NCBI GenBank assembly: GCA_963630555.1 | Contig: CAVGND010000002.1 | Location: 1-64,000, forward strand | DNA length: 64,000 nucleotides | From: CAVALG01 sp963630555 | Lineage (GTDB): Bacteria > Bacillota > Clostridia > Oscillospirales > Acutalibacteraceae | Reading direction: 5' to 3' | Part shown: positions 8,388 through 17,240 of the stretch, piece after piece | Layout: each line of letters opens with the position of its first letter | How positions within the stretch are numbered: position 1 is the stretch's first letter | The notes under the pieces: generated by a model | Databases searched by the model: none | Seen by the model: the letters and a program-made list of their open reading frames with translations, nothing else | Told to the model about the DNA's origin: nothing | Translations under genes and position numbers: made by a program

Positions 8388-9314
8388 TTAATCTCCATTC
8401 TGTTGCCCGGCGGCAACTTTTTTTAAAAAGTTCAAAAAATATTCCGGCAAAGGCGATTCAAACTGCATATATTCCCCTGTTGACGGATGTATAAAACCGA
8501 TTACTTTGGCGTGCAGGCATTGCCCGCCAAGCCCCGTTGTGTCGCGGCGAGGCCCATATACATCGTCGCCCGCTACGGGGTGACCCAAATAAGCCATATG
8601 CACCCTTATCTGATGCGTTCGTCCGGTAAAAAGGCGCAATCGCAAATGAGTGAAATTGCCGTAGTCATTTATCACGCTGTAGTGAGTAACGGCATTTTTT
8701 GAGTTTTTTTGTGTTACTGTCATTTGCTTGCGTTTAACGGGATTTCTGCCTATCGGCAGATCAATCGTCCCCTCGGTTTTGTTGCCGAAACCGCCGTATA
8801 CGACAGCCTCATATTCCCGTGTAAAGGAATGGGATTTTATTTGTTCCGCCAAAAAAACATGCGCTTTATCATTTTTCGCAACAAGCAGAAGTCCACTCGT
8901 ATTTTTATCTATTCGGTGAAGTATACCGGGGCGTATAACCCCATTAATGCCGGAAAGCGAATTGCCGCAATGATACAGCAAAGCGTTGACCAATGTACCG
9001 TCACGGTTGCCCGGCGCCGGATGCACAACAATTCCGCGCGGTTTATTTACAACCAACAGGTCATCATCCTCATAGACAATGTCAAGCGGTATGTTCTGCG
9101 GTAGGGCTTTATCCGGTGCAGGGTCTTCAATTATAACCCGCAAGGTATCCCCCGCCGCCACGGCATCGCGTTTTTTTATTGCATTTCCGTTTTTAAACAC
9201 CGAATTTTCTTTAAAAAGTCTTTCAGCCGACGACCGTGTGATGTTCAGCACCTGCGAAACAAAAACATCGGCGCGATCCCACCCCGACTCTGCAATTACG
9301 GTTTTTTCGATCAT
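8388..9314 (-). CDS. rluD: RluA-family pseudouridine synthase, RluD-like
   Basis: 308 residues. An N-terminal S4 RNA-binding domain (~10-60) is followed by the catalytic RluA-type domain with HRIDKNTSG, D136 being the nucleophilic aspartate. RluD isomerises uridines in helix 69 of 23S rRNA; exact target sites cannot be read from sequence, and RluC or RluA specificity is possible. Start codon overlaps the lspA stop (ATGA-type), indicating translational coupling; the lspA-rluD pairing is also seen in Bacillus (ylyB). Confidence 0.92.
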   Translation of the reverse strand: MIEKTVIAESGWDRADVFVSQVLNITRSSAERLFKENSVFKNGNAIKKRDAVAAGDTLRVIIEDPAPDKALPQNIPLDIVYEDDDLLVVNKPRGIVVHPAPGNRDGTLVNALLYHCGNSLSGINGVIRPGILHRIDKNTSGLLLVAKNDKAHVFLAEQIKSHSFTREYEAVVYGGFGNKTEGTIDLPIGRNPVKRKQMTVTQKNSKNAVTHYSVINDYGNFTHLRLRLFTGRTHQIRVHMAYLGHPVAGDDVYGPRRDTTGLGGQCLHAKVIGFIHPSTGEYMQFESPLPEYFLNFLKKVAAGQQNGD

Positions 9315-9832
9315 TTGGATTTCTTATTGTCCAATATATCGTCAGCGTCGATTGATTGCGGTTTGCGCCTGATGTCACGCACAAGATCCGTAATGAAGTA
9401 TAAAAAAATCAGTCCGGCGCCGACGCACACCGATATATCAGCCACATTAAACACCGGAAAATCCAGAAACGCAGTTTCGATAAAATCCACAACCTGACCT
9501 TTTCTGAACAGTCGGTCTATCATATTTCCTATTCCGCCCGCAAGTATCAGGACGACCGCCCAATACATAAGCGGTGTTCGATAGGTCTTTTTTATAAGCA
9601 TGCCGACGCATATTATAAGCATAAAAAAGGTTACGGCAAGCAAAATCCATGTTTTATTCTGCAATATTCCGAAAGCGGCGCCGCCGTTGTTTATATAGGT
9701 GAAATTAATAACGCCTTTTATTACGGTTTGCGACTCGCCGAGTTTAAAACCGGAGACAACAAGATATTTTGTCAAGCGGTCAACAGCGATTACAAGCACA
9801 CCGACTATTGTGGCAATAATGTAGGTCACGAA
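9311..9832 (-). CDS. lspA: Lipoprotein signal peptidase (signal peptidase II)
   Basis: 173 residues from a GTG at 9832, preceded by AAGGGG ten bases upstream; the frame extends to 9874 but that start has no such site. Four membrane spans are visible. Conserved residues are D105 in GNMIDR, D115 in VVDF and D131 in FNVADI; the last two are the expected aspartyl-protease pair. It cleaves prolipoproteins at the lipobox after diacylglyceryl transfer. Substrates in this window include the lipoproteins at 29.7 and 47.9 kb. It lies between ileS and rluD, the usual neighbours. Confidence 0.95.
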   Translation of the reverse strand, partial: FVTYIIATIVGVLVIAVDRLTKYLVVSGFKLGESQTVIKGVINFTYINNGGAAFGILQNKTWILLAVTFFMLIICVGMLIKKTYRTPLMYWAVVLILAGGIGNMIDRLFRKGQVVDFIETAFLDFPVFNVADISVCVGAGLIFLYFITDLVRDIRRKPQSIDADDILDNKKSK

Positions 9833-9895
9833 AGTTACACCCCTTTTTAATCGGAAAGTCGGCTGCACGCACACGGCGGCAGCCGTTTATATCCG

Positions 9896-12676
9896 TTATT
9901 CTGAAATCACTTTTGCACAGCGGGCACAGATTGTAGGATGCTCGGAATTTTTGCCGACAGACTCGTCAAATTTCCAGCAGCGTTCGCACTTGCCGAACCC
10001 TATTTTTGAAACGCTTATACCGACACCCGTTGCCTCGCCTTTGTTTCCGTTTTCTCCGTTTACCAAATGAAGTCCCGATACAATAAAGACTTCGGGCAAT
10101 ATAGTTTCAACCGATTTGAGGAAATCGTACAGTTCGCCTGTTGCATAAAGTGTAAGGTCAGCCTCAAGTGATGAGCCTATTACCTTAGCGGCGCGCGAAT
10201 TTTCAAGTTCCTTTTTAACATCGTCGCGCACGGCGTGTATCTTTTCCCAACGGGCAAGCAGTTCTTCGTCGCGTCCCTTTACCGCCTTGGGGAATGAGTT
10301 GAATACAATATTGCGTTTATCAGTGCCCTCGGTATGCGGCATAAAGTGCCAGATTTCGTCCGCAGTAAAGGCAAGTATCGGAGCGATAAGCCTTGTAAGG
10401 GTATCAAGCACTCTGTAAATTGTTGTTTGAGCGGCACGGCGCGTAAGAGATTTTTCACCTTCAGCATACAAGCGATCCTTGAGTGCGTCGAGATAAAAAT
10501 TCGACATATCCACAACGCAGAAATTGTGAATTGCATGCACGATTATATGATATTCAAAATTATCGTACGCTACCGTGCACTTTTCAACCAATTCGTTAAG
10601 TTTTGCAAGTGCAAAACTGTCAATTTCTTCAAGTTGATCGTCATTTATGCAATCCTTATTCGGGTCAAAATCATTTATGCAGCCCAAAATAAACCTTGCT
10701 GTATTCCTGATTTTCCTGTAAACCTCACTTAACTGTTTAAGGATATCGGGCGATACGCGGATATCGGCGTGATAATCGGACGAAGCGACCCACAACCTTA
10801 ATATATCGGCACCGTATTTATTCACGATATCATCGGGGTTAATTGTATTGCCGAGGGATTTTGACATCTTTTTACCCTCACCGTCAACTACCCAACCGTG
10901 GGTTACAACGGTTTTGTAAGGGGCAACACCGTCGGTCGCTACGGAAGTAAGCAGCGACGACTGGAACCAACCCCTGTACTGGTCGGCACCCTCAAGGTAC
11001 AAATCGGCAGGTTCGCGGAGATAATCACGCTGACCACATACCGCCGCATGCGACACGCCCGAATCAAACCATACATCCATAATATCTGTTTCTTTTTTGA
11101 ATTCGGTACATCCGCATTTATCACATTTTACACCGTCGGGCAAGAGTTCTTTTTCGGAAAGTTCGTACCACGCGTCTGCGCCCTTTTCGCGGAAAATATC
11201 CGCAATGTGCGCTATTGTATCGTGATTTATAAGTTCACGGCTGCATTCTTTGCAATAAACAATCGGAATAGGGACGCCCCAAGTACGCTGGCGGGAAATG
11301 CACCAGTCGCTGCGATCGGTAACCATTCCGGTTATGCGGTCGCGTCCCCAAACAGGTACCCAGCGGACGGTATTAATAGCCTCAACCGCCTTGTCGGCAA
11401 AGTCTTTTATAGAGCAGAACCATTGCTCTGTAGCACGGAAAAGAATGGGGGACTTACAGCGCCAGCAATGCGGATATTGGTGAATTATCTTATTAAGCGC
11501 AAACAGGTGACCGGTCTTTTCAAGTTCTGCGGCAATAGCCTTATTAGCCTCGTTTGTGTCAAGTCCCGCAAATTTCCCTGCTTCTTTAGTCAAAACGCCT
11601 TTGTTGTCAACCGGTACAACCATAGGAATTTCGGGATATTTGCGGCAAACTTCAAAGTCATCAACACCGTGCCCCGGTGCGGTATGAACGCAGCCAGTAC
11701 CGCTTTCAAGAGTTACATGGTCACCTGTTATTATAAGCGATTCACGGTCAATAAACGGGTGAACTGCCTTCATATATTCAAACTCTCTGCCCTGCATTGT
11801 TCCGATGATTTCATAATCTTCGATACCTGCCACCTTCATGGCGGCGTCCATAAGTTCACGAGCCATAATATAATACTCGCCGTTTGCTTTTGCAACGGCA
11901 TATTCATAGTCAGGGCCTAAGCATATGGCAAGGTTTGCGGGCAATGTCCAGGTTGTGGTTGTCCATATAACAAAATAGGTTTTATCGAGATCCGCACCCA
12001 TTTTTGTAAGCAGACCTTTATCATCACTTACATTAAATTTAACATAGATTGAATGGCAGGGATCTTCCGCGTATTCAATTTCGGCTTCCGCAAGTGCGGT
12101 TTGGCATTCGGGACACCAATAAACCGGCTTTAAGCCTTTGTAAATATAACCTTTCTCAGCCATTTTACCGAATATTTCAACCTGTTTTGCAACATAATCG
12201 TTTTTAAGGGTCATATACGGATTGTCCCACTCGCCCAATACGCCGAGGCGTTCAAACTGGAGGCGCTGGTCATCGGCAAATTTTAAAGCAAAATCACGGC
12301 ATATGCGGCGCAATTCAAGTGCGGAAACATGCTCGTCCGATTTTTTGCCGGCGGCTTTTCTCGCCTTAAGTTCGGTCGGCAAACCGTGTGTATCATAACC
12401 CGGAACATAAGGAGCCTTAAATCCCGACATATTTTTATAGCGAAGAACAAAATCCTTAAGCGATTTATTAAGTGCTGTTCCCATATGAATAATTCCGTTT
12501 GCATACGGAGGACCGTCGTGCAAAACATATAAAGGTTTGCCCTCATTAAGCCGCATAAGTTCGTCATATACATTGTTATCCTGCCAGTTTTTAAGCATAA
12601 CCGGTTCCGCCGTCGGTAATCCGGCACGCATCGGGAAGTCGGTCTTCGGCAGATTTATGGTTTGATTATAATCCAT
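9896..12676 (-). CDS. ileS: Isoleucyl-tRNA synthetase
   Basis: 926 residues, the usual length. The HIGH-type motif is at residues ~61-67 (GIIHMGT), with PPYAN before it; the KMSKS loop is present (GKKMSKS), as are the editing domain and the C-terminal zinc finger with two Cys pairs (CERCW and CARC). Charges tRNA-Ile. There is no T-box leader directly before it; the gene follows divIVA by 21 bases and must be read from an upstream promoter. The divIVA-ileS-lspA order is conserved in Firmicutes. Confidence 0.97.
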   Translation of the reverse strand: MDYNQTINLPKTDFPMRAGLPTAEPVMLKNWQDNNVYDELMRLNEGKPLYVLHDGPPYANGIIHMGTALNKSLKDFVLRYKNMSGFKAPYVPGYDTHGLPTELKARKAAGKKSDEHVSALELRRICRDFALKFADDQRLQFERLGVLGEWDNPYMTLKNDYVAKQVEIFGKMAEKGYIYKGLKPVYWCPECQTALAEAEIEYAEDPCHSIYVKFNVSDDKGLLTKMGADLDKTYFVIWTTTTWTLPANLAICLGPDYEYAVAKANGEYYIMARELMDAAMKVAGIEDYEIIGTMQGREFEYMKAVHPFIDRESLIITGDHVTLESGTGCVHTAPGHGVDDFEVCRKYPEIPMVVPVDNKGVLTKEAGKFAGLDTNEANKAIAAELEKTGHLFALNKIIHQYPHCWRCKSPILFRATEQWFCSIKDFADKAVEAINTVRWVPVWGRDRITGMVTDRSDWCISRQRTWGVPIPIVYCKECSRELINHDTIAHIADIFREKGADAWYELSEKELLPDGVKCDKCGCTEFKKETDIMDVWFDSGVSHAAVCGQRDYLREPADLYLEGADQYRGWFQSSLLTSVATDGVAPYKTVVTHGWVVDGEGKKMSKSLGNTINPDDIVNKYGADILRLWVASSDYHADIRVSPDILKQLSEVYRKIRNTARFILGCINDFDPNKDCINDDQLEEIDSFALAKLNELVEKCTVAYDNFEYHIIVHAIHNFCVVDMSNFYLDALKDRLYAEGEKSLTRRAAQTTIYRVLDTLTRLIAPILAFTADEIWHFMPHTEGTDKRNIVFNSFPKAVKGRDEELLARWEKIHAVRDDVKKELENSRAAKVIGSSLEADLTLYATGELYDFLKSVETILPEVFIVSGLHLVNGENGNKGEATGVGISVSKIGFGKCERCWKFDESVGKNSEHPTICARCAKVISE

Positions 12677-12697
12677 TGTTATTTAATGCCCCTTTGA

Positions 12698-13783
12698 CTA
12701 TTTTTTTCTTCTCTTGAAAAAACCTCTCGGTTCATCGTCTTCATCGTCTTCATCTTCGTCGTACTCATCGAAAAATTTAAGAGAATTTTTCAGACGCTCG
12801 CTGCGCTCGGGGCGGTTGGTTGAACCTGCGCCCTCGGGTATTACGGAAACAGGTTTTCTTTCGTTGTCCTGCTGTGTTTCCGACTTGTCTGTGCCGTTAC
12901 CGTCATTTTGCAGCGCCGGTACAACCGTATGCTCGTACTTATCTTCCGTATCAGCCTTTATGTTTTCTTCAAAAGCCTTAACCGCGCTTTCTGTTTCGGG
13001 ATTTGCAAAAACCTCTTCCGCCTTTTCTTCCGGTTCCAGACGGGTTATATCGACCGGTAATTTTTCATCCGCTTCACTGTCATCCCGCACGTCGTTTTCA
13101 GCACCGGTAGTGCCCGACTTCACAAAAGAGTCAGCCGACGGGGCACTGTCCACCACAAACTCAACCGCACGTGCAATGGTTTCGGGGTCTGACGGAACTT
13201 CATCAGGTATTGAAGCAATAAATTCAAGTTGTTTTTTATAAAGAGTTACCAATTCCTTTTTAAAATCGGAAACTCCGACTTTTAATTTATCGAACATAAC
13301 CTGCTGGCGCGCAACGCTGTCATGCGCTGCGCTTATCATACTTTCGGATTTTGACACGGCAACGCTCACAAGGTCATTTGACCTTCTGTCCGATTCGGCA
13401 ATAACCGACTTTATTTTCTCTTGCGCCTGCTCAAGTTTAGCTGCCGTATTACGATCTGTTTCCTGCTTTTTTTGTTCGGCGTCGGCTAAAATTTCAGCTG
13501 CCTTTTTCTTAGCTTCGCTTACAATACTGTCAGCCATACGCTGAGCATTTATAAGCAGATTTTGCAGACTTTCACCCGACAATCCCGAAACATCCGAGCC
13601 GTCTTTTCGTGATGCGGCGGAGTTGCCCTCGGCGTCCATCTGCTCTTTAAGTTGGCGGTTTTTGGCAACGAGTTCGTCTATCTGTGTGGCAAGTTCATCC
13701 AAGAACTCCTCAACATCGCCCGGTTTATAGCCGTTTACCGACTTTTGAAACGTAAGATTTCTGATATCATCTGAAGTGTACAT
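12698..13783 (-). CDS. divIVA: DivIVA-domain cell-division protein
   Basis: 361 residues. The N-terminal ~60 residues are a classical DivIVA membrane-curvature-binding domain (start MYTSDDIRNLTF, then VNGYKPGDVEEFLDEL). A coiled coil extends to ~205. The C-terminal ~150 residues are acidic, low-complexity and end in Lys/Arg-rich FFKRRKK. That tail is much longer than in B. subtilis DivIVA (164 residues). It probably marks septa and poles and scaffolds division proteins, next to sepF as usual. The first residue of the ORF is the normal DivIVA start. Confidence 0.93.
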   Translation of the reverse strand: MYTSDDIRNLTFQKSVNGYKPGDVEEFLDELATQIDELVAKNRQLKEQMDAEGNSAASRKDGSDVSGLSGESLQNLLINAQRMADSIVSEAKKKAAEILADAEQKKQETDRNTAAKLEQAQEKIKSVIAESDRRSNDLVSVAVSKSESMISAAHDSVARQQVMFDKLKVGVSDFKKELVTLYKKQLEFIASIPDEVPSDPETIARAVEFVVDSAPSADSFVKSGTTGAENDVRDDSEADEKLPVDITRLEPEEKAEEVFANPETESAVKAFEENIKADTEDKYEHTVVPALQNDGNGTDKSETQQDNERKPVSVIPEGAGSTNRPERSERLKNSLKFFDEYDEDEDDEDDEPRGFFKRRKK

Positions 13784-13844
13784 AATTTCATCCCCCTAAA
13801 CGTATTTTACAACATATAGCGCTGCATATTTAATTACAAATTAA

Positions 13845-14309
13845 TTACAGGTAAAGGTTGCTGCTTTCAAGTTCGTCAAGCACAAGATCACCCACTAAAT
13901 CGACATTGAAAGGCGTTATTATAAATGTGCTGGCAGCCACCCTTTTGATCTGCCCGTTATTTGCGTATGCAACGCCGCTTAAAAAGTCCACAAGGCGGCG
14001 CGTTGTTTCTTTGTTGGCAGATTCAAGATTAAGGACAACCGTACGCTTATTATTCAAATGGTCTGCTATCGAAGGCGCATCTTCATATCTTTCGGGTTTA
14101 ACAAGAACAACCTGAAGTTGAGTCGTCGCGCTTATATTGACATACTTGTTGCGTTTTTCTTCGGGGAACGGAGTGGACTGTGCGGATTCTTTCTTCGATT
14201 TCTTTTCCTCTGTGTTATATACAGTCTCTTCCTCGTTATTATCAAAGTCGTCGTCATAATAATCCTCGCTTGAAGTTACCAGGTCTTTTATTTTATCCAT
14301 AAATCCCAT
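13845..14309 (-). CDS. sepF: SepF cell-division protein
   Basis: 154 residues starting at the Met of MGFMDKIKDL (14309), the conserved amphipathic membrane-binding helix of SepF; the ORF runs six codons further but lacks the family's start. An acidic Asp/Tyr-rich linker (15-60) precedes the SepF core (~65-150). SepF forms rings that bind the FtsZ C-terminus and tether it to the membrane. yggS lies upstream and divIVA downstream, the ylmE-ylmF...divIVA cluster of Gram-positives, here without ylmG and ylmH. Confidence 0.93.
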   Translation of the reverse strand: MGFMDKIKDLVTSSEDYYDDDFDNNEEETVYNTEEKKSKKESAQSTPFPEEKRNKYVNISATTQLQVVLVKPERYEDAPSIADHLNNKRTVVLNLESANKETTRRLVDFLSGVAYANNGQIKRVAASTFIITPFNVDLVGDLVLDELESSNLYL

Positions 14310-14360
14310 TTTAAGTTCTCCCTTCAAATTTAAATGATATGCAAATTAAGATACACAAAA

Positions 14361-15068
14361 TTATTTATACGCCCGTTTGCCGAAAAGTGCCGTTCCTATC
14401 CTGACGATATTCGCGCCCTCTTCTATCGCAACAGCATAATCATCGGACATACCCATTGAAAGATAGTCCATAAAGATATTATCCGATTTTTTTGCCCCAA
14501 TGTCAATAAACAGTTTGTACATTTCGGAAAAATATTTGCGATTTTCCTCACTTTTTTCACAAATCGGAGGTATTGCCATTAGTCCGCGCACTCTTAAGTT
14601 GCTCAATTTGGAAATTTCATACAGTTGAGATTCAATTTCGGCCTTGCCGAAACCCGACTTGCTTTCTTCGTTACCGATATTGATTTCAAGCAGCACATCG
14701 GTGATAATACCGTGTTTTTCGGACTGTTTTGATATTTCGGCGGCAAGTTTCAGAGAATGCACGGATTCTATCATTTCGGTTTTGCCTATTATATCCTTAA
14801 CCTTGTTGGTTTGCAAGTGACCGATAAAATGACGGTGAACGTCGGAAGAAATATCGTCATTTTTAGACAAAAATTCCTGCACGCGGTTTTCGCCGATATA
14901 TTCTATTCCGTTTGCGATTGCAAAATTTATAAGTTCCGCCGGAACGGTTTTTGTGGCGGCAAGCAGAATTATATCGCTTGGTTTTCTTCCCGACACCGCT
15001 GCCGATGCGGCGATATTTTCGGTTATTTCACTGTAATTATTTAAAAAATCCTGTTCTCTTTCGGTCAT
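14361..15068 (-). CDS. yggS: YggS-family PLP homeostasis protein
   Basis: 235 residues, single alanine-racemase-like TIM barrel. The PLP-binding lysine is in LLAATKTV (K41 by count), with the family's IGENRVQEF and HFIGHLQTNK motifs. It buffers pyridoxal phosphate and affects amino-acid and B6 balance; it is not an active racemase. This is the ylmE position next to sepF. Confidence 0.93.
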   Translation of the reverse strand: MTEREQDFLNNYSEITENIAASAAVSGRKPSDIILLAATKTVPAELINFAIANGIEYIGENRVQEFLSKNDDISSDVHRHFIGHLQTNKVKDIIGKTEMIESVHSLKLAAEISKQSEKHGIITDVLLEINIGNEESKSGFGKAEIESQLYEISKLSNLRVRGLMAIPPICEKSEENRKYFSEMYKLFIDIGAKKSDNIFMDYLSMGMSDDYAVAIEEGANIVRIGTALFGKRAYK

Positions 15069-15091
15069 ATTACAACGCCCCTTTACATTTT

Positions 15092-16303
15092 TCAGTCTAC
15101 AGACTTTCCGTCATAAAGATTTTTGCCTTTAACAATGGCTTCGTCATACAGTTTAAGGCGGTTCTTACCCTCGGTCTGCTTTTCGCAAATTGAAAATGAC
15201 GTACCGGCATAAATGACTTCAACCTCCCTGAAACGGACTTCCTGCCCCACAAGGACGTAAACGCCTTTTTTACCGTTCTTCATTCTTATTGCTTTGCTGT
15301 TTACGCGGAGTCCGGAATAACTTTTGCTAACTATCTTGAAGGATATTTTCCTTACCCCCGCAAGTTCGCTGTTCATATTTTCGCAGGAAAATATGACCGC
15401 CGCATCACCGCTCTCTCCTCGGTTTATTTTTTCAAGTTTAGCCGACATTGATGAAGCGGAGGACAGCGCGGTATTAATCTTGTATGTTTTGCCCTCCTCC
15501 ATGGAAATTGCTTTATCAAGCGGCAATGTGGCGGCTATGTACCACTTATAGTCCGAAACCACCTTGCCGATATAACCTCCGTTTTCGGCTGAGGGTTCAA
15601 GAGAATTTATTTTATCTGCGTCAAATTCCGAAAGATCGCTGAGGTCGGCAGCATTTTCATAGCCGTCGGTTCCGGCAATAAAATATCCGCTTATGGGCGA
15701 AACTACGCTTCCGACAGTCTTGGCTGCACCCGCTTCCAGCGACTGTTTCTCCGAAGTCAGTGAAGCAATAACGGCGGAATAATCCGACTCATCTCCCAAT
15801 ACTATGTGCTTGCGGTTCATATTATCCGCAAGCGATGCGGCAGCGTCGCCCGCGTCACCCATATATCCGTTCTGCGTCGCCTTAAGCAGCGATATCAGAT
15901 TATTTGAAATAGTATCGTTAAGCAGGTCAAGATCGCTCGCATTGAAAGAATTATAACTCTGTGATTTCTGAAGTGCGGCTATTTGTTCGTTTATTTCAGC
16001 CAACCGCCTGTTTGCGTCAGCCGCGGACGAATCAGCATAAATATCGGCTATGGTACCGCCTTTTGCCACCCTTTCACCCTGATCCACGCGGAATGCAAGC
16101 GTACCGGGCGACTCGCTTTTTATAAGCGTTTCGTTACGCAAAACTATACCGGTGGTTTCAAAACCGTCGTCAAAAGAATACGCCATGACATTTTCGGTGC
16201 TGAAGGGCGCAATTATGCTTGAATAAAACTGTGCAGCAATGAATATTACAAAGATTACAATAACAGCCCATTTAAAAAAATTAGCAACCGAAAAATTGCG
16301 CAA
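15092..16303 (-). CDS. HlyD-like membrane-fusion/adaptor protein
   Basis: 403 residues with one N-terminal span (~10-28) and an extracytoplasmic remainder. A biotinyl-lipoyl-like half-motif (~50-85), a coiled-coil segment (~95-120) and a second half (~195-215) with a beta-barrel C-terminus follow the HlyD/membrane-fusion pattern. No transporter is encoded nearby; comparable HlyD-like genes occur beside yggS-sepF in other Clostridia, so a cell-envelope or division role is plausible. The 5' end overlaps the miaA 3' end by 23 bases. Confidence 0.7.
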   Translation of the reverse strand: MRNFSVANFFKWAVIVIFVIFIAAQFYSSIIAPFSTENVMAYSFDDGFETTGIVLRNETLIKSESPGTLAFRVDQGERVAKGGTIADIYADSSAADANRRLAEINEQIAALQKSQSYNSFNASDLDLLNDTISNNLISLLKATQNGYMGDAGDAAASLADNMNRKHIVLGDESDYSAVIASLTSEKQSLEAGAAKTVGSVVSPISGYFIAGTDGYENAADLSDLSEFDADKINSLEPSAENGGYIGKVVSDYKWYIAATLPLDKAISMEEGKTYKINTALSSASSMSAKLEKINRGESGDAAVIFSCENMNSELAGVRKISFKIVSKSYSGLRVNSKAIRMKNGKKGVYVLVGQEVRFREVEVIYAGTSFSICEKQTEGKNRLKLYDEAIVKGKNLYDGKSVD

Positions 16304-17240
16304 AATCCTCGCCCCCGTTTTGCATTATTATTTCATATGCGGCAGCAGCCGTATTACTGCATTTATCTGCCGCTATCCAGTTTATATCCTTATTTTTATT
16401 AAACCAGGTCATCTGCCTTTTGGAATACTGTCTTGTACTGACAACAAGCCGCTCAAGGCATTCGTCAAGGCTTTTTTCGCCTTTAAAGTACGGGTATAAT
16501 TCCTTATGCCCTATTGCCTGTGACGCGGTATCACCGAACGGTGACAAATATGACCTTCGCGCCTCCTCAACCAAACCACTTTTTACCATATTTTTTACAC
16601 GCTGTTCTATTCTTTTCCACAAAATTCGCCTGTCGTCAAACCGCAAGCCTATAAATATCGGTGAATACGGCGACGTCGGCGGAACCGACCGAGCGTCAAG
16701 TTCCGATTTGGTGACGCCGTGAAGTTCAAATATCTCGATTGCCCTTATTATCCGTTTGCGATCGGACGGGGAAATCCGCTTTGCGGAGATCGGGTCTGTT
16801 TTGCAAAGGTAACCGTAAAGTTCGGCAAGACCTTTTTCGTCCGCCTCGCGTTCCAGTTTACGTCTTACATCGCCGGCATCACTTTCGGAAGAAAAATCCG
16901 TGCCGTTTATAAGGCAGTCAATATAAAGTCCGGTACCGCCTGCCAACACAGGCAGTTTACCGCGTTTATAAATATCGGCGATTATCCGCCCCGCCGCCTT
17001 AACATAATCGGCAACCGTGAACCGTGAAGTCGGCAAAACACAGCCAATCATATGATGCGGAACGTTGCCAATCTCCTCGGCTGTCGGTGCGGCGGAGGCT
17101 ATTTCCATACCTTTATATATCTGCATGGAATCGGCGGATACCACCTCTCCCCCGAATTTTTCGGCAATATGCAATGCAAGTCCGGTTTTACCCGAAGCGG
17201 TAGGGCCAACCACAACAACAATCGGTATTTTACACATCAC
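16281..17240 (-). CDS. miaA: tRNA dimethylallyltransferase
   Basis: 319 residues. The P-loop GPTASGKT is at residues ~12-19, followed by the family's VSADSMQIYKGM and GGTGLY motifs. It adds a dimethylallyl group to A37 of tRNAs reading UNN codons. MiaB, which methylthiolates the product, is encoded at 26.4 kb in the same leftward run. It starts inside the last codons of mutL (ATGA-type overlap, four bases), so the two are translationally coupled. mutL-miaA is a very widely conserved pair. Confidence 0.97.
   Translation of the reverse strand: MMCKIPIVVVVGPTASGKTGLALHIAEKFGGEVVSADSMQIYKGMEIASAAPTAEEIGNVPHHMIGCVLPTSRFTVADYVKAAGRIIADIYKRGKLPVLAGGTGLYIDCLINGTDFSSESDAGDVRRKLEREADEKGLAELYGYLCKTDPISAKRISPSDRKRIIRAIEIFELHGVTKSELDARSVPPTSPYSPIFIGLRFDDRRILWKRIEQRVKNMVKSGLVEEARRSYLSPFGDTASQAIGHKELYPYFKGEKSLDECLERLVVSTRQYSKRQMTWFNKNKDINWIAADKCSNTAAAAYEIIMQNGGEDFAQFFGC

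Noticed and set aside
10898..11920. 340-codon plus-strand ORF
   Set aside because: Antisense shadow of ileS; cysteine- and aromatic-rich nonsense composition with no start signal.
12677..12697. T-box leader for ileS
   Set aside because: Only 21 bases separate ileS from divIVA; there is no room for a T-box and no T-box sequence is visible in divIVA's 3' end.
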